Positions 1 through 7,606 of a stretch of DNA of 40,088 bases are shown here, piece by piece (the stretch's first letter is position 1; each line of letters opens with the position of its first letter). Origin of the DNA: Rhodospirillales bacterium (GTDB taxonomy: Bacteria; Pseudomonadota; Alphaproteobacteria; Rhodospirillales; Shumkoniaceae); assembly GCA_028281785.1 (NCBI GenBank), contig JANQJG010000008.1, forward strand, positions 1-40,088, written 5' to 3'. A program made the translations under genes and the position numbers. The notes beneath the pieces were generated by a model that saw nothing but the letters and a program-made list of their open reading frames with translations, was not told the origin of the DNA and ran no database searches.

Positions 1-34
1 TCTACACCAACGAACAGATCATCATCGAGACCCT

Positions 35-38
<4 letters not shown>
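1..38 (+). CDS. hslV: HslV protease subunit, C-terminal end (partial)
   Basis: Only the last 11 codons and the stop are in the window; they read [11 protein letters not shown], which fits the end of alphaproteobacterial HslV, the threonine-type peptidase ring of the HslVU (ClpQY) complex. The TGA stop (36-38) overlaps the ATG of hslU (35-37) in an ATGA arrangement, so the two are translationally coupled. The call rests mainly on this overlap with hslU, because the visible peptide is short. Confidence 0.85.
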
Positions 39-1345
<1,307 letters not shown>

Positions 1346-1396
1346 TTCTACTGCCGAATGATCTCTTTCACTGGAACCAAATACTTCTCGGCGCAG

Positions 1397-1831
1397 TCAC
1401 CGTAGTTTACTGGTTCGCTCTATTACTTCTTTCTTAGCCTGTTCCACGTCTACAATGAAGGCAAACGTAAGTTGTCCTCCCTTGTTCAAGTCCACTAAGG
1501 CGTTCGCGTCATCGCGAAGGAATACAGACTTGCCGTTTGTAATCAGATAGCGCTCGATAGCTGACTCGGGACGAATATCTCGGAACTTCTTTCGAAGCGT
1601 GCCTAGCGCTTCTTTCAGACGTGATACGGGTAGACCACTAATAAGTAGTCGATTGATTGCTCGAAGCAGAACCAAATCCCCAAGAGTGTAGAGGCGTTTC
1701 TTTCCTCTCCCTGGCGCAGGTCGCCCCCCCGGCACGACGATCCCTGTCCGACAGAGGTAATCCACCATCATTGTGGTGCGAAAGCCCGCGATCTGGGCGG
1801 CCTGTCTGGTTGAGAAGTATGAGTTTGTCAT
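1397..1831 (-). CDS. MerR-like helix-turn-helix regulator
   Basis: A 144-residue protein with an N-terminal winged-helix of MerR type at about 6-75 (YFSTRQAAQIAGF, then a wing around GKKRLYTLGD, then a helix through LLISGLPVSRLKEAL). The C-terminal half (about 90-144) has no cysteine-based metal site or other effector domain I recognise. It is predicted to bind DNA and regulate nearby genes. It lies convergent to hslU and divergent from the Cas2-like gene across a 274-bp AT-rich gap. Base composition is clearly lower in GC than hslU, which suggests acquired DNA. No good Shine-Dalgarno precedes the ATG, so the start is less certain than the frame. Confidence 0.75.
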   Translation of the reverse strand: MTNSYFSTRQAAQIAGFRTTMMVDYLCRTGIVVPGGRPAPGRGKKRLYTLGDLVLLRAINRLLISGLPVSRLKEALGTLRKKFRDIRPESAIERYLITNGKSVFLRDDANALVDLNKGGQLTFAFIVDVEQAKKEVIERTSKLR

Positions 1832-2030
1832 TTTGTTGTAGGTGAAGAAATAAAATAGTATAGCGCTGAACTATATATATTTTAGAATAAAAATCAATGA
1901 ATTACTGGATCATATGTCAAGTATCGTCCCAACAACAATATGTTGCGCATGTATCCATATCTGGCAGATTCTTCAAGATGCTTGACAGATATTGTGGATT
2001 TTGCCAGGATTGCTGTCGCCTGGATAAGGT

Positions 2031-2073
2031 GACGCCCGCTAGATCGGCCTGGAAACCAAAACTAGCGGGCGTC
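2031..2073. repeat. 12-bp perfect inverted repeat upstream of the Cas2-like gene
   Basis: Arms at 2031-2042 (gacgcccgctag) and 2062-2073 (ctagcgggcgtc) are perfect reverse complements with a 19-nt spacer. The right arm ends 32 bp before the ATG of the Cas2-like gene. It could be an operator or an RNA hairpin in the leader. A TTGACA hexamer lies upstream at 1982-1987, but I see no convincing -10 at the right distance. The rest of the 1832-2105 gap is AT-rich and shows no gene. Confidence 0.6.
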
Positions 2074-2105
2074 CTTAAGCTAACCCCTGTTATCAGGAGC
2101 CAACC

Positions 2106-2375
2106 ATGGATTCATATCTTGTTTCCTACGACCTGCGCAAGCCTGGCCGGAACTACGACGAACTCTACGATGAACTCAAGAGTTTCGCGAATTGGGCGCA
2201 TCCCCTCGAATCTCTCTGGGTCGTTGTCAGCGAGCAGTCGTCCACCCAGATCCGGGATCGACTTTGGAGGTGGCTCGACGAAAACGACGGTTTGCTCGTC
2301 GTCAAGTCCAGCAACTCGGGTGCTTGGATCGGGCTTTCTCAGAAAGTGTCCGAGTGGCTGAAGGAGCACCTCTGA
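2106..2375 (+). CDS. Orphan Cas2-like / SinR-family protein
   Basis: An 89-residue protein starting MDSYLVSYDL, the first strand of a Cas2/VapD-type ferredoxin fold with Asp9 at the position of the conserved aspartate. A helix follows around 14-27 (NYDELYDELKSFAN), then a strand at 36-41 (SLWVVV), a helix at 45-58 and further strands to 77. This layout matches short standalone proteins annotated as SinR-family and related to Cas2. Cas2 itself is a CRISPR adaptation subunit, but no cas1 or CRISPR array is present, so an adaptation role is unlikely. VapD-like ribonuclease activity is possible but unproven. AGGAG at 2095-2099 is well placed for the ATG. Confidence 0.75.
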   Translation: MDSYLVSYDLRKPGRNYDELYDELKSFANWAHPLESLWVVVSEQSSTQIRDRLWRWLDENDGLLVVKSSNSGAWIGLSQKVSEWLKEHL

Positions 2376-2384
2376 CACTTTGAT

Positions 2385-2412
2385 GGCGGAATGCAAAGAA
2401 CTGCATTCCGCC
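2385..2412. terminator. Strong hairpin just after the Cas2-like gene
   Basis: Perfect 11-bp stem: ggcggaatgca (2385-2395) pairs with tgcattccgcc (2402-2412) around a 6-nt loop. It begins 9 bp after the stop codon of the Cas2-like gene. No T-tract follows on either strand, so it may stabilise the mRNA end or be a structural repeat and not an intrinsic terminator. Confidence 0.5.
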
Positions 2413-2460
2413 GGCCTTCTGAGGCGAGTACCGGTGGAAGTGCCGGCTTCCCATCCGTTG

Positions 2461-2513
2461 GTACGAGGGTTCTTTCGACGACAGATGGCGGCTGCGGATT
2501 TCGGCCAGCACCC
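2461..2513 (-). pseudogene. Diverged copy of the 3' end of the Xre-type gene
   Basis: This 53-bp block aligns without gaps to 3673-3725, the last 17-odd codons of the Xre-type gene, with 9 mismatches (about 83% identity). The inner 20 bp (2494-2513 and 3706-3725) are identical. On the minus strand it reads VLAEIRSRHLSSKEPSY against VLAEIRGRHLPPKGPAY in the intact gene. The stop codon is replaced by CAA. Similarity ends at the last sense codon on one side and at the identical core on the other. It looks like a displaced gene tail left by an insertion or recombination. Confidence 0.75.
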
Positions 2514-2624
2514 CACGGTGATATCTCTGATTGCATTTTGTGAGTGATCCGTTTGGCTTATGTTCTTGATATTCCGCAGTTAGTTGAGCAACCTACTATA
2601 TATTGTTATAGTGGCTGCTGACTC

Positions 2625-2652
2625 TTGCATTTATTGTGTGACTGGTTATAAT
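2625..2652 (+). promoter_or_regulatory. Sigma70-type promoter for the DUF3800 gene
   Basis: TTGCAT (2625-2630) and a consensus TATAAT (2647-2652) are separated by 16 bp. Transcription would begin near 2659-2660, exactly where the left arm of the next inverted repeat starts. Predicted from sequence only. Confidence 0.6.
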
Positions 2653-2659
2653 TGAAGGC

Positions 2660-2728
2660 GGACTCTAACTCCCGAGCTTCACATTCGAGGATGTGCGGCG
2701 TGTCTTTTGGCTAAGGGGGTTAGAGTCC
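2660..2728 (+). promoter_or_regulatory. Inverted-repeat leader upstream of the DUF3800 gene
   Basis: Arms at 2660-2673 and 2715-2728 are 14 bp each with one mismatch. The 41-nt interval contains a small cacat/atgtg stem around 2681-2695. As RNA, the 5' end of the predicted transcript would pair with the segment ending 8 nt before the ATG at 2737, covering the only purine-rich stretch nearby (aaggggg, 2713-2719). A translational or attenuation switch is an inference. The repeat could also be a DNA operator. Confidence 0.5.
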
Positions 2729-2736
2729 TTAGTCTT

Positions 2737-3645
2737 ATGGGTCGAATCTACGAGATTTTTGCGGACGAAGCATGGACACATGGTGGCCATCCGCTTAACC
2801 GTTACTGGTGTTTCCACGGAGGGATATTCGGCCCTCAGAGTTCCCTCGACCGACTTGAGAAGAATCTCGAAACAATCATAAACCGCTGGGGAATTGCCGG
2901 CGAAGTCAAATGGAGTAAACTTAGTCTAAAGAACATTGACTGCTACAAAGAACTTGTCGACTGCCTTGTAGACTCAGTTAGAAATGACGACATTAAATAC
3001 AGGCAAGTCTTCTTGGATCGATCTTACGTTTGGCAACCGAGACATAATCCAATTGAACAAGGTGAGATAGACGTACATTTCAAGATATATTATCAGTTCA
3101 TAAAGCATTCGTTTGGCCTTAAGTATCTTGAGATCGATCCGAATGGAGAAGTAACAAAGATATTTGTTAGGCTGGACAACCACTCAAGCCAAAAACACAA
3201 AAACAATCTGGTCAGGTTTGCGCAAGACCTCCCACGTATTCTAAATCGGTCGGATCTCTCCGTCGTTGTCACCTTTCATAACAGCAGCCGAATTCGACGG
3301 CTTCAAATCTGTGATCTTGTAATGGGAGCAGCGGGCTCTTACGGGAATAATATGCACAAGAAGCGTAAACCTGGACAAAGAGGTATGACTTCTAAACAAA
3401 AACTTAGACTTAAATTCTGCAAGTATGTCTATAATAACTTGCGCGAAATCGATGCTGATTTTAGGGGTTCGAAGGTATTCAACTGGTTTGAAACCACTGG
3501 ACTCGCAGGTGATTATTCCAATCTATTAAATCATAGGCTTCGTATTTGGAAATTGGTGCCTCGACATCACGTGAGGGATGTCGGATGGCAAAATGCCCAC
3601 CTGGATAGGCAAGGGACTTATCAAGGTGCGATAATCCGGCCCTGA
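2737..3645 (+). CDS. DUF3800 family protein
   Basis: A 302-residue protein matching the DUF3800 pattern: an N-terminal strand with acidic pair (RIYEIFADE, Asp10-Glu11), a KWSKL segment at 58-62, RLDNHSSQK at about 145-153, and LQICDLVMGA at 189-198. The spaced acidic residues are thought to resemble an RNase H-like nuclease site. The biochemical role is unknown, and family members are often found in mobile or defence-rich regions. An in-frame TTG at 2707 would add ten residues; I prefer ATG 2737 because family similarity begins there, though neither start has a good ribosome binding site. The gene is AT-rich with codon use unlike its neighbours, suggesting recent transfer. Confidence 0.8.
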   Translation: MGRIYEIFADEAWTHGGHPLNRYWCFHGGIFGPQSSLDRLEKNLETIINRWGIAGEVKWSKLSLKNIDCYKELVDCLVDSVRNDDIKYRQVFLDRSYVWQPRHNPIEQGEIDVHFKIYYQFIKHSFGLKYLEIDPNGEVTKIFVRLDNHSSQKHKNNLVRFAQDLPRILNRSDLSVVVTFHNSSRIRRLQICDLVMGAAGSYGNNMHKKRKPGQRGMTSKQKLRLKFCKYVYNNLREIDADFRGSKVFNWFETTGLAGDYSNLLNHRLRIWKLVPRHHVRDVGWQNAHLDRQGTYQGAIIRP

Positions 3646-3669
3646 TAGAGGAATATATTCTCTCGGCGT

Positions 3670-4050
3670 CTAGTACGCCGGGCCCTTCGGCGGCAGGTGG
3701 CGGCCGCGGATTTCGGCCAGCACCCAGTCGAGTGTCTCCTCGTCCAGCTCGCCGATTTTTTCCGCCAGCATGTTGGCGAGCTCGGTCGCCTTGGGGCTCA
3801 GCCCCGAGGTGTCGACAACCACCCGGGGGTGGGACATCCGGGCCAGGCGCTGGAGCTCCTCGGCCTCGTCCCAGATCAGGTTGAAATAGCCGCAGATCTG
3901 CTGAATCAGGCCGGAGCCCGGGCGGCCCCTGCGGCCATGCTCGAGGGCCGAGAGATAGGCCGAGGACACGCCGAGCGCCGCCGCCATCTCTTTGAGGGAC
4001 ACGCCGCGCGCCGTGCGCAAATCACGGATCTTCATGCCGAAGGGAGTCAT
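3670..4050 (-). CDS. Xre-type helix-turn-helix protein
   Basis: A 126-residue protein with a Cro/C1-type HTH at about 6-60 (IRDLRTARGVSLKEMAAALG, then SSAYLSALEHGRRG), a short linker, and a helical C-terminus rich in acidic residues (ELDEETLDWVLAEI). It probably acts as a small DNA-binding regulator; its target is unknown. Its ATG (4048-4050) overlaps the TGA of the smr gene (ATGA), so it is the last gene of the smr transcript. GC content is as high as the core genome. Its 3' end forms the right boundary of the AT-rich islet and is duplicated in diverged form at 2461-2513. Confidence 0.9.
   Translation of the reverse strand: MTPFGMKIRDLRTARGVSLKEMAAALGVSSAYLSALEHGRRGRPGSGLIQQICGYFNLIWDEAEELQRLARMSHPRVVVDTSGLSPKATELANMLAEKIGELDEETLDWVLAEIRGRHLPPKGPAY
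3673..3725. repeat. Intact partner of the duplicated gene tail
   Basis: Right copy of a 53-bp direct repeat whose left copy is at 2461-2513. It encodes the last 17-odd codons of the Xre-type gene up to the stop. The 20 bp 3706-3725 are identical in both copies; the outer 33 bp differ at 9 positions. This resembles the att-type duplication left when an element enters the 3' end of a gene and supplies a replacement tail. Confidence 0.6.
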
Positions 4051-4664
4051 TTCGCTCTTCTCAGCAGCACGTAGAGCGCGCCCTCGCCGCCGTCCTTGAC
4101 CGAGGCATGGTTGAAGGCCAGCACCCGGCCGCGATTGGGTTCCTGATTGAGCCAGCGCGGCACGTTCTCGCGCAGCACCCCGACCCGCCCGTCCGGGCGC
4201 AGCCCCTTGCCGGTGACCACCAGCACGCAGCGCCGCCCGGCCCTCTGCGCGCCCGCCAGAAACGCGGCCAGCGCCCGGAAGGCCTCCTGCTGGGTCAGGC
4301 CATGGAGGTCGATACGGGCCTCCACGGGCAACTTTCCCCGCCGCAAGCGCTGCGCCGTGCGCTTGTCGATGCCGGCGACCGCGCCATGGCTGAGCTCGGG
4401 CAGCGACGGCGGAAGGGGAGGCGGGATCGGAATGGGAAGCGGCGGGGCGGTGGGTTTGCCCGTCCGTTTGGCGGCCGGGCCGGGGCCCTTGGCCCCGTTT
4501 TCGGGAGCCGGCTCCCCGGGGAGCTCGGGTGCGGGCATCTCCCGGCCGTTCAAGGGCCGCACGCTCGACGTCACATGGCGCCAGAGCTCGGCCTCCTCGC
4601 GGCTCAGGCGGCGCCGTGCGAGCCGTCGTTCCGCTTTCGAAATGTCACCCGCCTTGCCCATCAA
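4047..4664 (-). CDS. Smr domain protein
   Basis: A 205-residue protein. Residues 1-45 are basic and charged, 46-95 are a proline-rich linker, and the Smr (MutS2-related) domain covers about 115-205 with DLHG at 119-122, TGKG at 151-154 and a DGGEGALYVLL ending. Smr domains nick DNA or cleave RNA; the substrate of this standalone type is not known. The start overlaps the end of lutC by 20 bp (ATG at 4664, with a second ATG one codon later). The gene is usually next to mltA in related genomes; here lutABC lies between them. Confidence 0.92.
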   Translation of the reverse strand: MMGKAGDISKAERRLARRRLSREEAELWRHVTSSVRPLNGREMPAPELPGEPAPENGAKGPGPAAKRTGKPTAPPLPIPIPPPLPPSLPELSHGAVAGIDKRTAQRLRRGKLPVEARIDLHGLTQQEAFRALAAFLAGAQRAGRRCVLVVTGKGLRPDGRVGVLRENVPRWLNQEPNRGRVLAFNHASVKDGGEGALYVLLRRAK

Positions 4665-5325
4665 TCAGCAAGATATGCAGCCGGCGCGGCCCATGCACCC
4701 CCAATAGTAGTTTGAGTTCGATATCGGCCGACCGCGACGGCCCGGCGATCCAGGTGACCGCCCGCGGCATCTCCCCCGATCCGAGCTCGGTCCGAAGCCG
4801 TGTCCAGACGTCTTCATACGCCGCGAAAATCCGCGCGGAATCCAACAGCACGATGTGGGTGTCGGGCAGGAAATTCAGGCTGCTCGGCGTCTGCGGGCCC
4901 GACAGTGTCACCAGCGTCCCGGTCTCGGCAACGCCGGCAAACGCCTGGGTGACGCCGACCGCGTCATCCGCCCCCGCCTGACCGAAGCCGGCCGTCAATC
5001 CGTTTTGTTCCGTCCACGAAACGTTTTCGAGCGCCGGCGCGGCCCGGATCGCGGTCGGCAGACCATGTTCCTTCAGATAGGCCGCCACCCCGGCGGGTGC
5101 GTCTTCCCGCGCCGCGATGCGGGCGATCGTCGCGTTCGCCCGTTCCGCCTCGGCCCGGAAGCGATCGACGAGCGCCCGGCCCTCACCTCGGCCGCGCTCG
5201 GGAATGAGATGGCGCGTCGGCGCCGCGAGGTTCTTCTCCAGGCCCGATATGGCCCCTTCGGCCAACGGCCCGCGCCCGAGACCGGCCCGTATGCGCTCGA
5301 GGATGTCCTTGCGGGCGTCGCTCAT
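4645..5325 (-). CDS. lutC: LutC/LldG-type lactate utilisation protein
   Basis: A 226-residue LUD-domain protein. AETGTL at 133-138 and the stretch GPSRSADIELKLLLGVHGP at 195-213 are family hallmarks. It is the third subunit of the LutABC (LldEFG) iron-sulfur complex that oxidises L-lactate to pyruvate in the cytoplasm; its own catalytic role is not settled. The ATG (5323-5325) overlaps the TGA of lutB in an ATGA arrangement, which decides this start over a much longer open frame. The 3' end overlaps smr by 20 bp, so the whole row is probably co-transcribed. Confidence 0.93.
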   Translation of the reverse strand: MSDARKDILERIRAGLGRGPLAEGAISGLEKNLAAPTRHLIPERGRGEGRALVDRFRAEAERANATIARIAAREDAPAGVAAYLKEHGLPTAIRAAPALENVSWTEQNGLTAGFGQAGADDAVGVTQAFAGVAETGTLVTLSGPQTPSSLNFLPDTHIVLLDSARIFAAYEDVWTRLRTELGSGEMPRAVTWIAGPSRSADIELKLLLGVHGPRRLHILLIDGQGG

Positions 5326-6746
5326 CTTTCCGACGCCTTGCGCTCCGCCCATTGGGCAAGGAAGGTCTTGCCCTCGGGGGCCGGAAAGTCGCGCACCGCG
5401 GTCCACCCGCCCGCGAACGGCATGCGGCGGAACCGGCCGCGCCGCCGTCCCATCCGGCCGAGAACCCCGAAGGTGAGCCCCATGACCCAACGGTAGAGCG
5501 CCGGCCGCCGCGCGAGCGACGCCCAGAGCCGCAGGCCCGCACGGGCCCGCGCCGGCGTCCGTTTTTCCTCGAACTGCCGCTCCCGCCAGCTTCGCATCAT
5601 CTTCGGCAGCGGAATGCGCATCGGACAGACCTCCTCGCATTTGCCGCAAAAGGAGGAGGCGTTGGGCAGGTCCGCCGCATGGTCGAGTCCCAGGAGCCCC
5701 GGGGTGAGTACCTTGCCCATGGGCCCCGAATAGACCCAGCCATAGGCATGGCCGCCAATCTGGGCATAGACGGGGCAGTGGTTGAGGCAGGCCCCGCAAC
5801 GGATACAGCGCAGCATCTCGCGGAACGCGCCGGCCAGCATCTCGCTCCGGCCGTTGTCCAGCAGCACGATATGGAGAGCGTCCGGCCCGTCCGGGTCGTC
5901 CTCCGCCCCGAGGCCGGTGCAGAAGGTCGTGTAGGTGGCGGTGTCCTGCCCGGTGGACGACCGCGCCAGCAACCGCAGGATCGTCGTCCCGTCCTCCAGC
6001 GTCGGCACCACCTTCTCGAGGCCGGCGAGGACGATATGCGTCTTCGGCAGAGTCATCACCAGGTCGGCATTGCCTTCATTGGTGACAACGACGACCGATC
6101 CGGTCTCCGCGATCAGGAAATTGGCGCCCGTGAGTCCCACGTCGGCGTTGAGAAACTTGTTCCGCAGGACGGCCCGCGCTTCTTCGAGAACGGTTTGCGG
6201 GTCGTCCAGGGAACGCTGCGCCGGAAGCTCCGGATGCTTGTCGCGGAAGGTGTCGGCGATCTGCCCGCTCGACAGGTGAATCGCCGGGGCCAGAATGTGG
6301 CTGGGCGATTCCTCCCGAACCTGAATGATGTACTCGCCGAGATCGGTCTCGATCGGCTGGATCCCATGGGTTTCGAGGTGGTCATTGAGGTCGATCTCCT
6401 CACCCACCATGGACTTGCTTTTAGTGACCGTCTTCGCCCCGGCCTCCCGGCACAGCCGCAGGATCGTCTCGCGCGCCTCCGCCGCGTCCCGGCACCAGTG
6501 AACTTGCCCACCCCGCGCGGTTACCTGAGCCTCGAACCGTTCGAGATAGAAGTCCAGATGCTCCAGGCTGTGATCCTTGATCGCCCGGCCGATATCGCGG
6601 AGCTGGTCGAACTCCGGCAGCCGCGCGATCGCCTCCTGACGCTTGAGCGGGAAGCTCCGCGTGAAGCTTCGGAGCGACTCGCGCAGCGCCGCGTCGGCCA
6701 GCGCTTCGCGGGCGTTGTCCTTGAACCGGGGGCTGGAGACTTTCAT
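5322..6746 (-). CDS. lutB: LutB/LldF-type iron-sulfur protein
   Basis: The large subunit of the LutABC lactate oxidation complex. Numbering from the longer TTG frame (start 6758): the LUD domain covers roughly 70-300, then come two [4Fe-4S] motifs, CIRCGACLNHCP (Cys318, 321, 324, 328) and CGKCEEVCP (Cys371, 374, 378), followed by a C-terminal helical tail. I chose ATG 6746 because GGCGGA lies just before it. The in-frame TTG at 6758 directly abuts the lutA stop and would add four residues. A sugar or polyol alternative substrate is unlikely given all three Lut genes are present. Confidence 0.93.
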   Translation of the reverse strand: MKVSSPRFKDNAREALADAALRESLRSFTRSFPLKRQEAIARLPEFDQLRDIGRAIKDHSLEHLDFYLERFEAQVTARGGQVHWCRDAAEARETILRLCREAGAKTVTKSKSMVGEEIDLNDHLETHGIQPIETDLGEYIIQVREESPSHILAPAIHLSSGQIADTFRDKHPELPAQRSLDDPQTVLEEARAVLRNKFLNADVGLTGANFLIAETGSVVVVTNEGNADLVMTLPKTHIVLAGLEKVVPTLEDGTTILRLLARSSTGQDTATYTTFCTGLGAEDDPDGPDALHIVLLDNGRSEMLAGAFREMLRCIRCGACLNHCPVYAQIGGHAYGWVYSGPMGKVLTPGLLGLDHAADLPNASSFCGKCEEVCPMRIPLPKMMRSWRERQFEEKRTPARARAGLRLWASLARRPALYRWVMGLTFGVLGRMGRRRGRFRRMPFAGGWTAVRDFPAPEGKTFLAQWAERKASER

Positions 6747-6758
6747 GCTGTCCGCCAA

Positions 6759-7535
6759 TCAGTCCCGGACCGGCTCGCCGATCGCCACGCCGTCGGTCAT
6801 CCCGGCCAGAATCTCGGCCACATGGCGCACCCGCAGCTTTTCACCCCGTCTCTGCAAGCGCCCGGCGATGTTGAACAGGCAGCCGAGATCGCCGCCGAGC
6901 ACGGTGTCGGCACCGGTCGCCAGCAGGTCGTCAACCTTGGCGTCGACCATGGCCCCTGAGATCTCGGGATACTTCACGCAGAATGTCCCGCCGAAGCCAC
7001 AACAGGTCTCCGCGGCCTCGCCCTCGCGCAGAGAGAGGCCGTCGACCCGCTGAAGAAGCGCCCGCGGCTGCGCCTTGACACCCAGTTCCCGCAAGCCGGA
7101 GCAGCCGTCGTGATAGGTGGCCGTGCCGTCGAACCCGGCCATGGGGCCCAACGCGTCGAGTCCCAGCACATCGACCAGGAAGCTGGTGAGTTCATGGGTG
7201 CGGCCCGCCAGATCCTCCGCCCGGCCCCGCGCTTGCGGGTCGTCGGCGAACAACTCGGGATAGTGCTTCCGGATCATTCCGGCGCATGACCCGGAGGGGA
7301 CAACCACGTAATCGAAGCCCTGAAAAACGTCGATCACTTGGCGGGCGATGGCGCGCGCGTCGGCACGGTCCCCGGAATTATAGGCCGGCTGGCCGCAGCA
7401 TGTCTGATCGGCCGGCACCGTGACCCGGCATCCCGCCGTTTCGAGCAACCGAACCGCCGCGAAGCCCACGGAGGGCCGCATCAGGTCGACGAGGCAGGTG
7501 ACGAACAGCGCAACATGGGGGGGACCGCCGGGCAT
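6759..7535 (-). CDS. lutA: LutA/LldE-type heterodisulfide-reductase-like subunit
   Basis: A 258-residue protein with two cysteine-rich CCG domains: TCCGQPA (CCG at 46-48) and TCCGFGG (CCG at 178-180), plus single cysteines at 14, 84 and 145, as in heterodisulfide reductase B-type and glycolate oxidase iron-sulfur subunits. With LutB and LutC it forms the NAD-independent L-lactate dehydrogenase. It is the first gene of the three-gene operon, starting 71 bp after the mltA stop. No lactate permease or LutR-like regulator is visible nearby, so uptake and control must be encoded elsewhere. Confidence 0.93.
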   Translation of the reverse strand: MPGGPPHVALFVTCLVDLMRPSVGFAAVRLLETAGCRVTVPADQTCCGQPAYNSGDRADARAIARQVIDVFQGFDYVVVPSGSCAGMIRKHYPELFADDPQARGRAEDLAGRTHELTSFLVDVLGLDALGPMAGFDGTATYHDGCSGLRELGVKAQPRALLQRVDGLSLREGEAAETCCGFGGTFCVKYPEISGAMVDAKVDDLLATGADTVLGGDLGCLFNIAGRLQRRGEKLRVRHVAEILAGMTDGVAIGEPVRD

Positions 7536-7560
7536 GTCGGCACAATACCGGGGCTCGGCT

Positions 7561-7600
7561 CAAAAACAAGGGGTGTCCCGGCCCACCGGTCCGAGGGACA
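7561..7600 (-). terminator. Weak terminator-like hairpin between mltA and lutA
   Basis: On the minus strand, TGTCCC (7600-7595) and GGGACA (7579-7574) form a 6-bp stem that starts a few bases after the mltA stop. CCCC and then the T-rich TTGTTTTTG follow. The four Cs before the T-rich run make it a weak terminator. It may partly separate lutABC from mltA. Confidence 0.35.
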
Positions 7601-7606
7601 GTGTGC

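Noticed and set aside
1897-2361. A 154-codon plus frame overlapping the Cas2-like gene
   Set aside because: It reads the Cas2-like gene in another frame, has no ribosome binding site, and its composition changes abruptly at 2106.
2106-2375. CRISPR-Cas locus suggested by the Cas2-like protein
   Set aside because: No cas1, no other cas gene and no repeat-spacer array anywhere in the window.
2660-2728. Retron-type non-coding RNA
   Set aside because: The inverted repeat layout is suggestive, but no reverse transcriptase gene is present; the downstream gene is DUF3800.
2711-2760. tRNA-like segment with ggttagag and gggtcgaatc
   Set aside because: The arms cannot be folded into a cloverleaf with a proper acceptor stem and anticodon arm.
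3555-3580. A third parS-like site (tcacgtga) inside the DUF3800 gene
   Set aside because: Only the central 8 bp match; the flanking GTT and AAC needed for ParB binding are missing.
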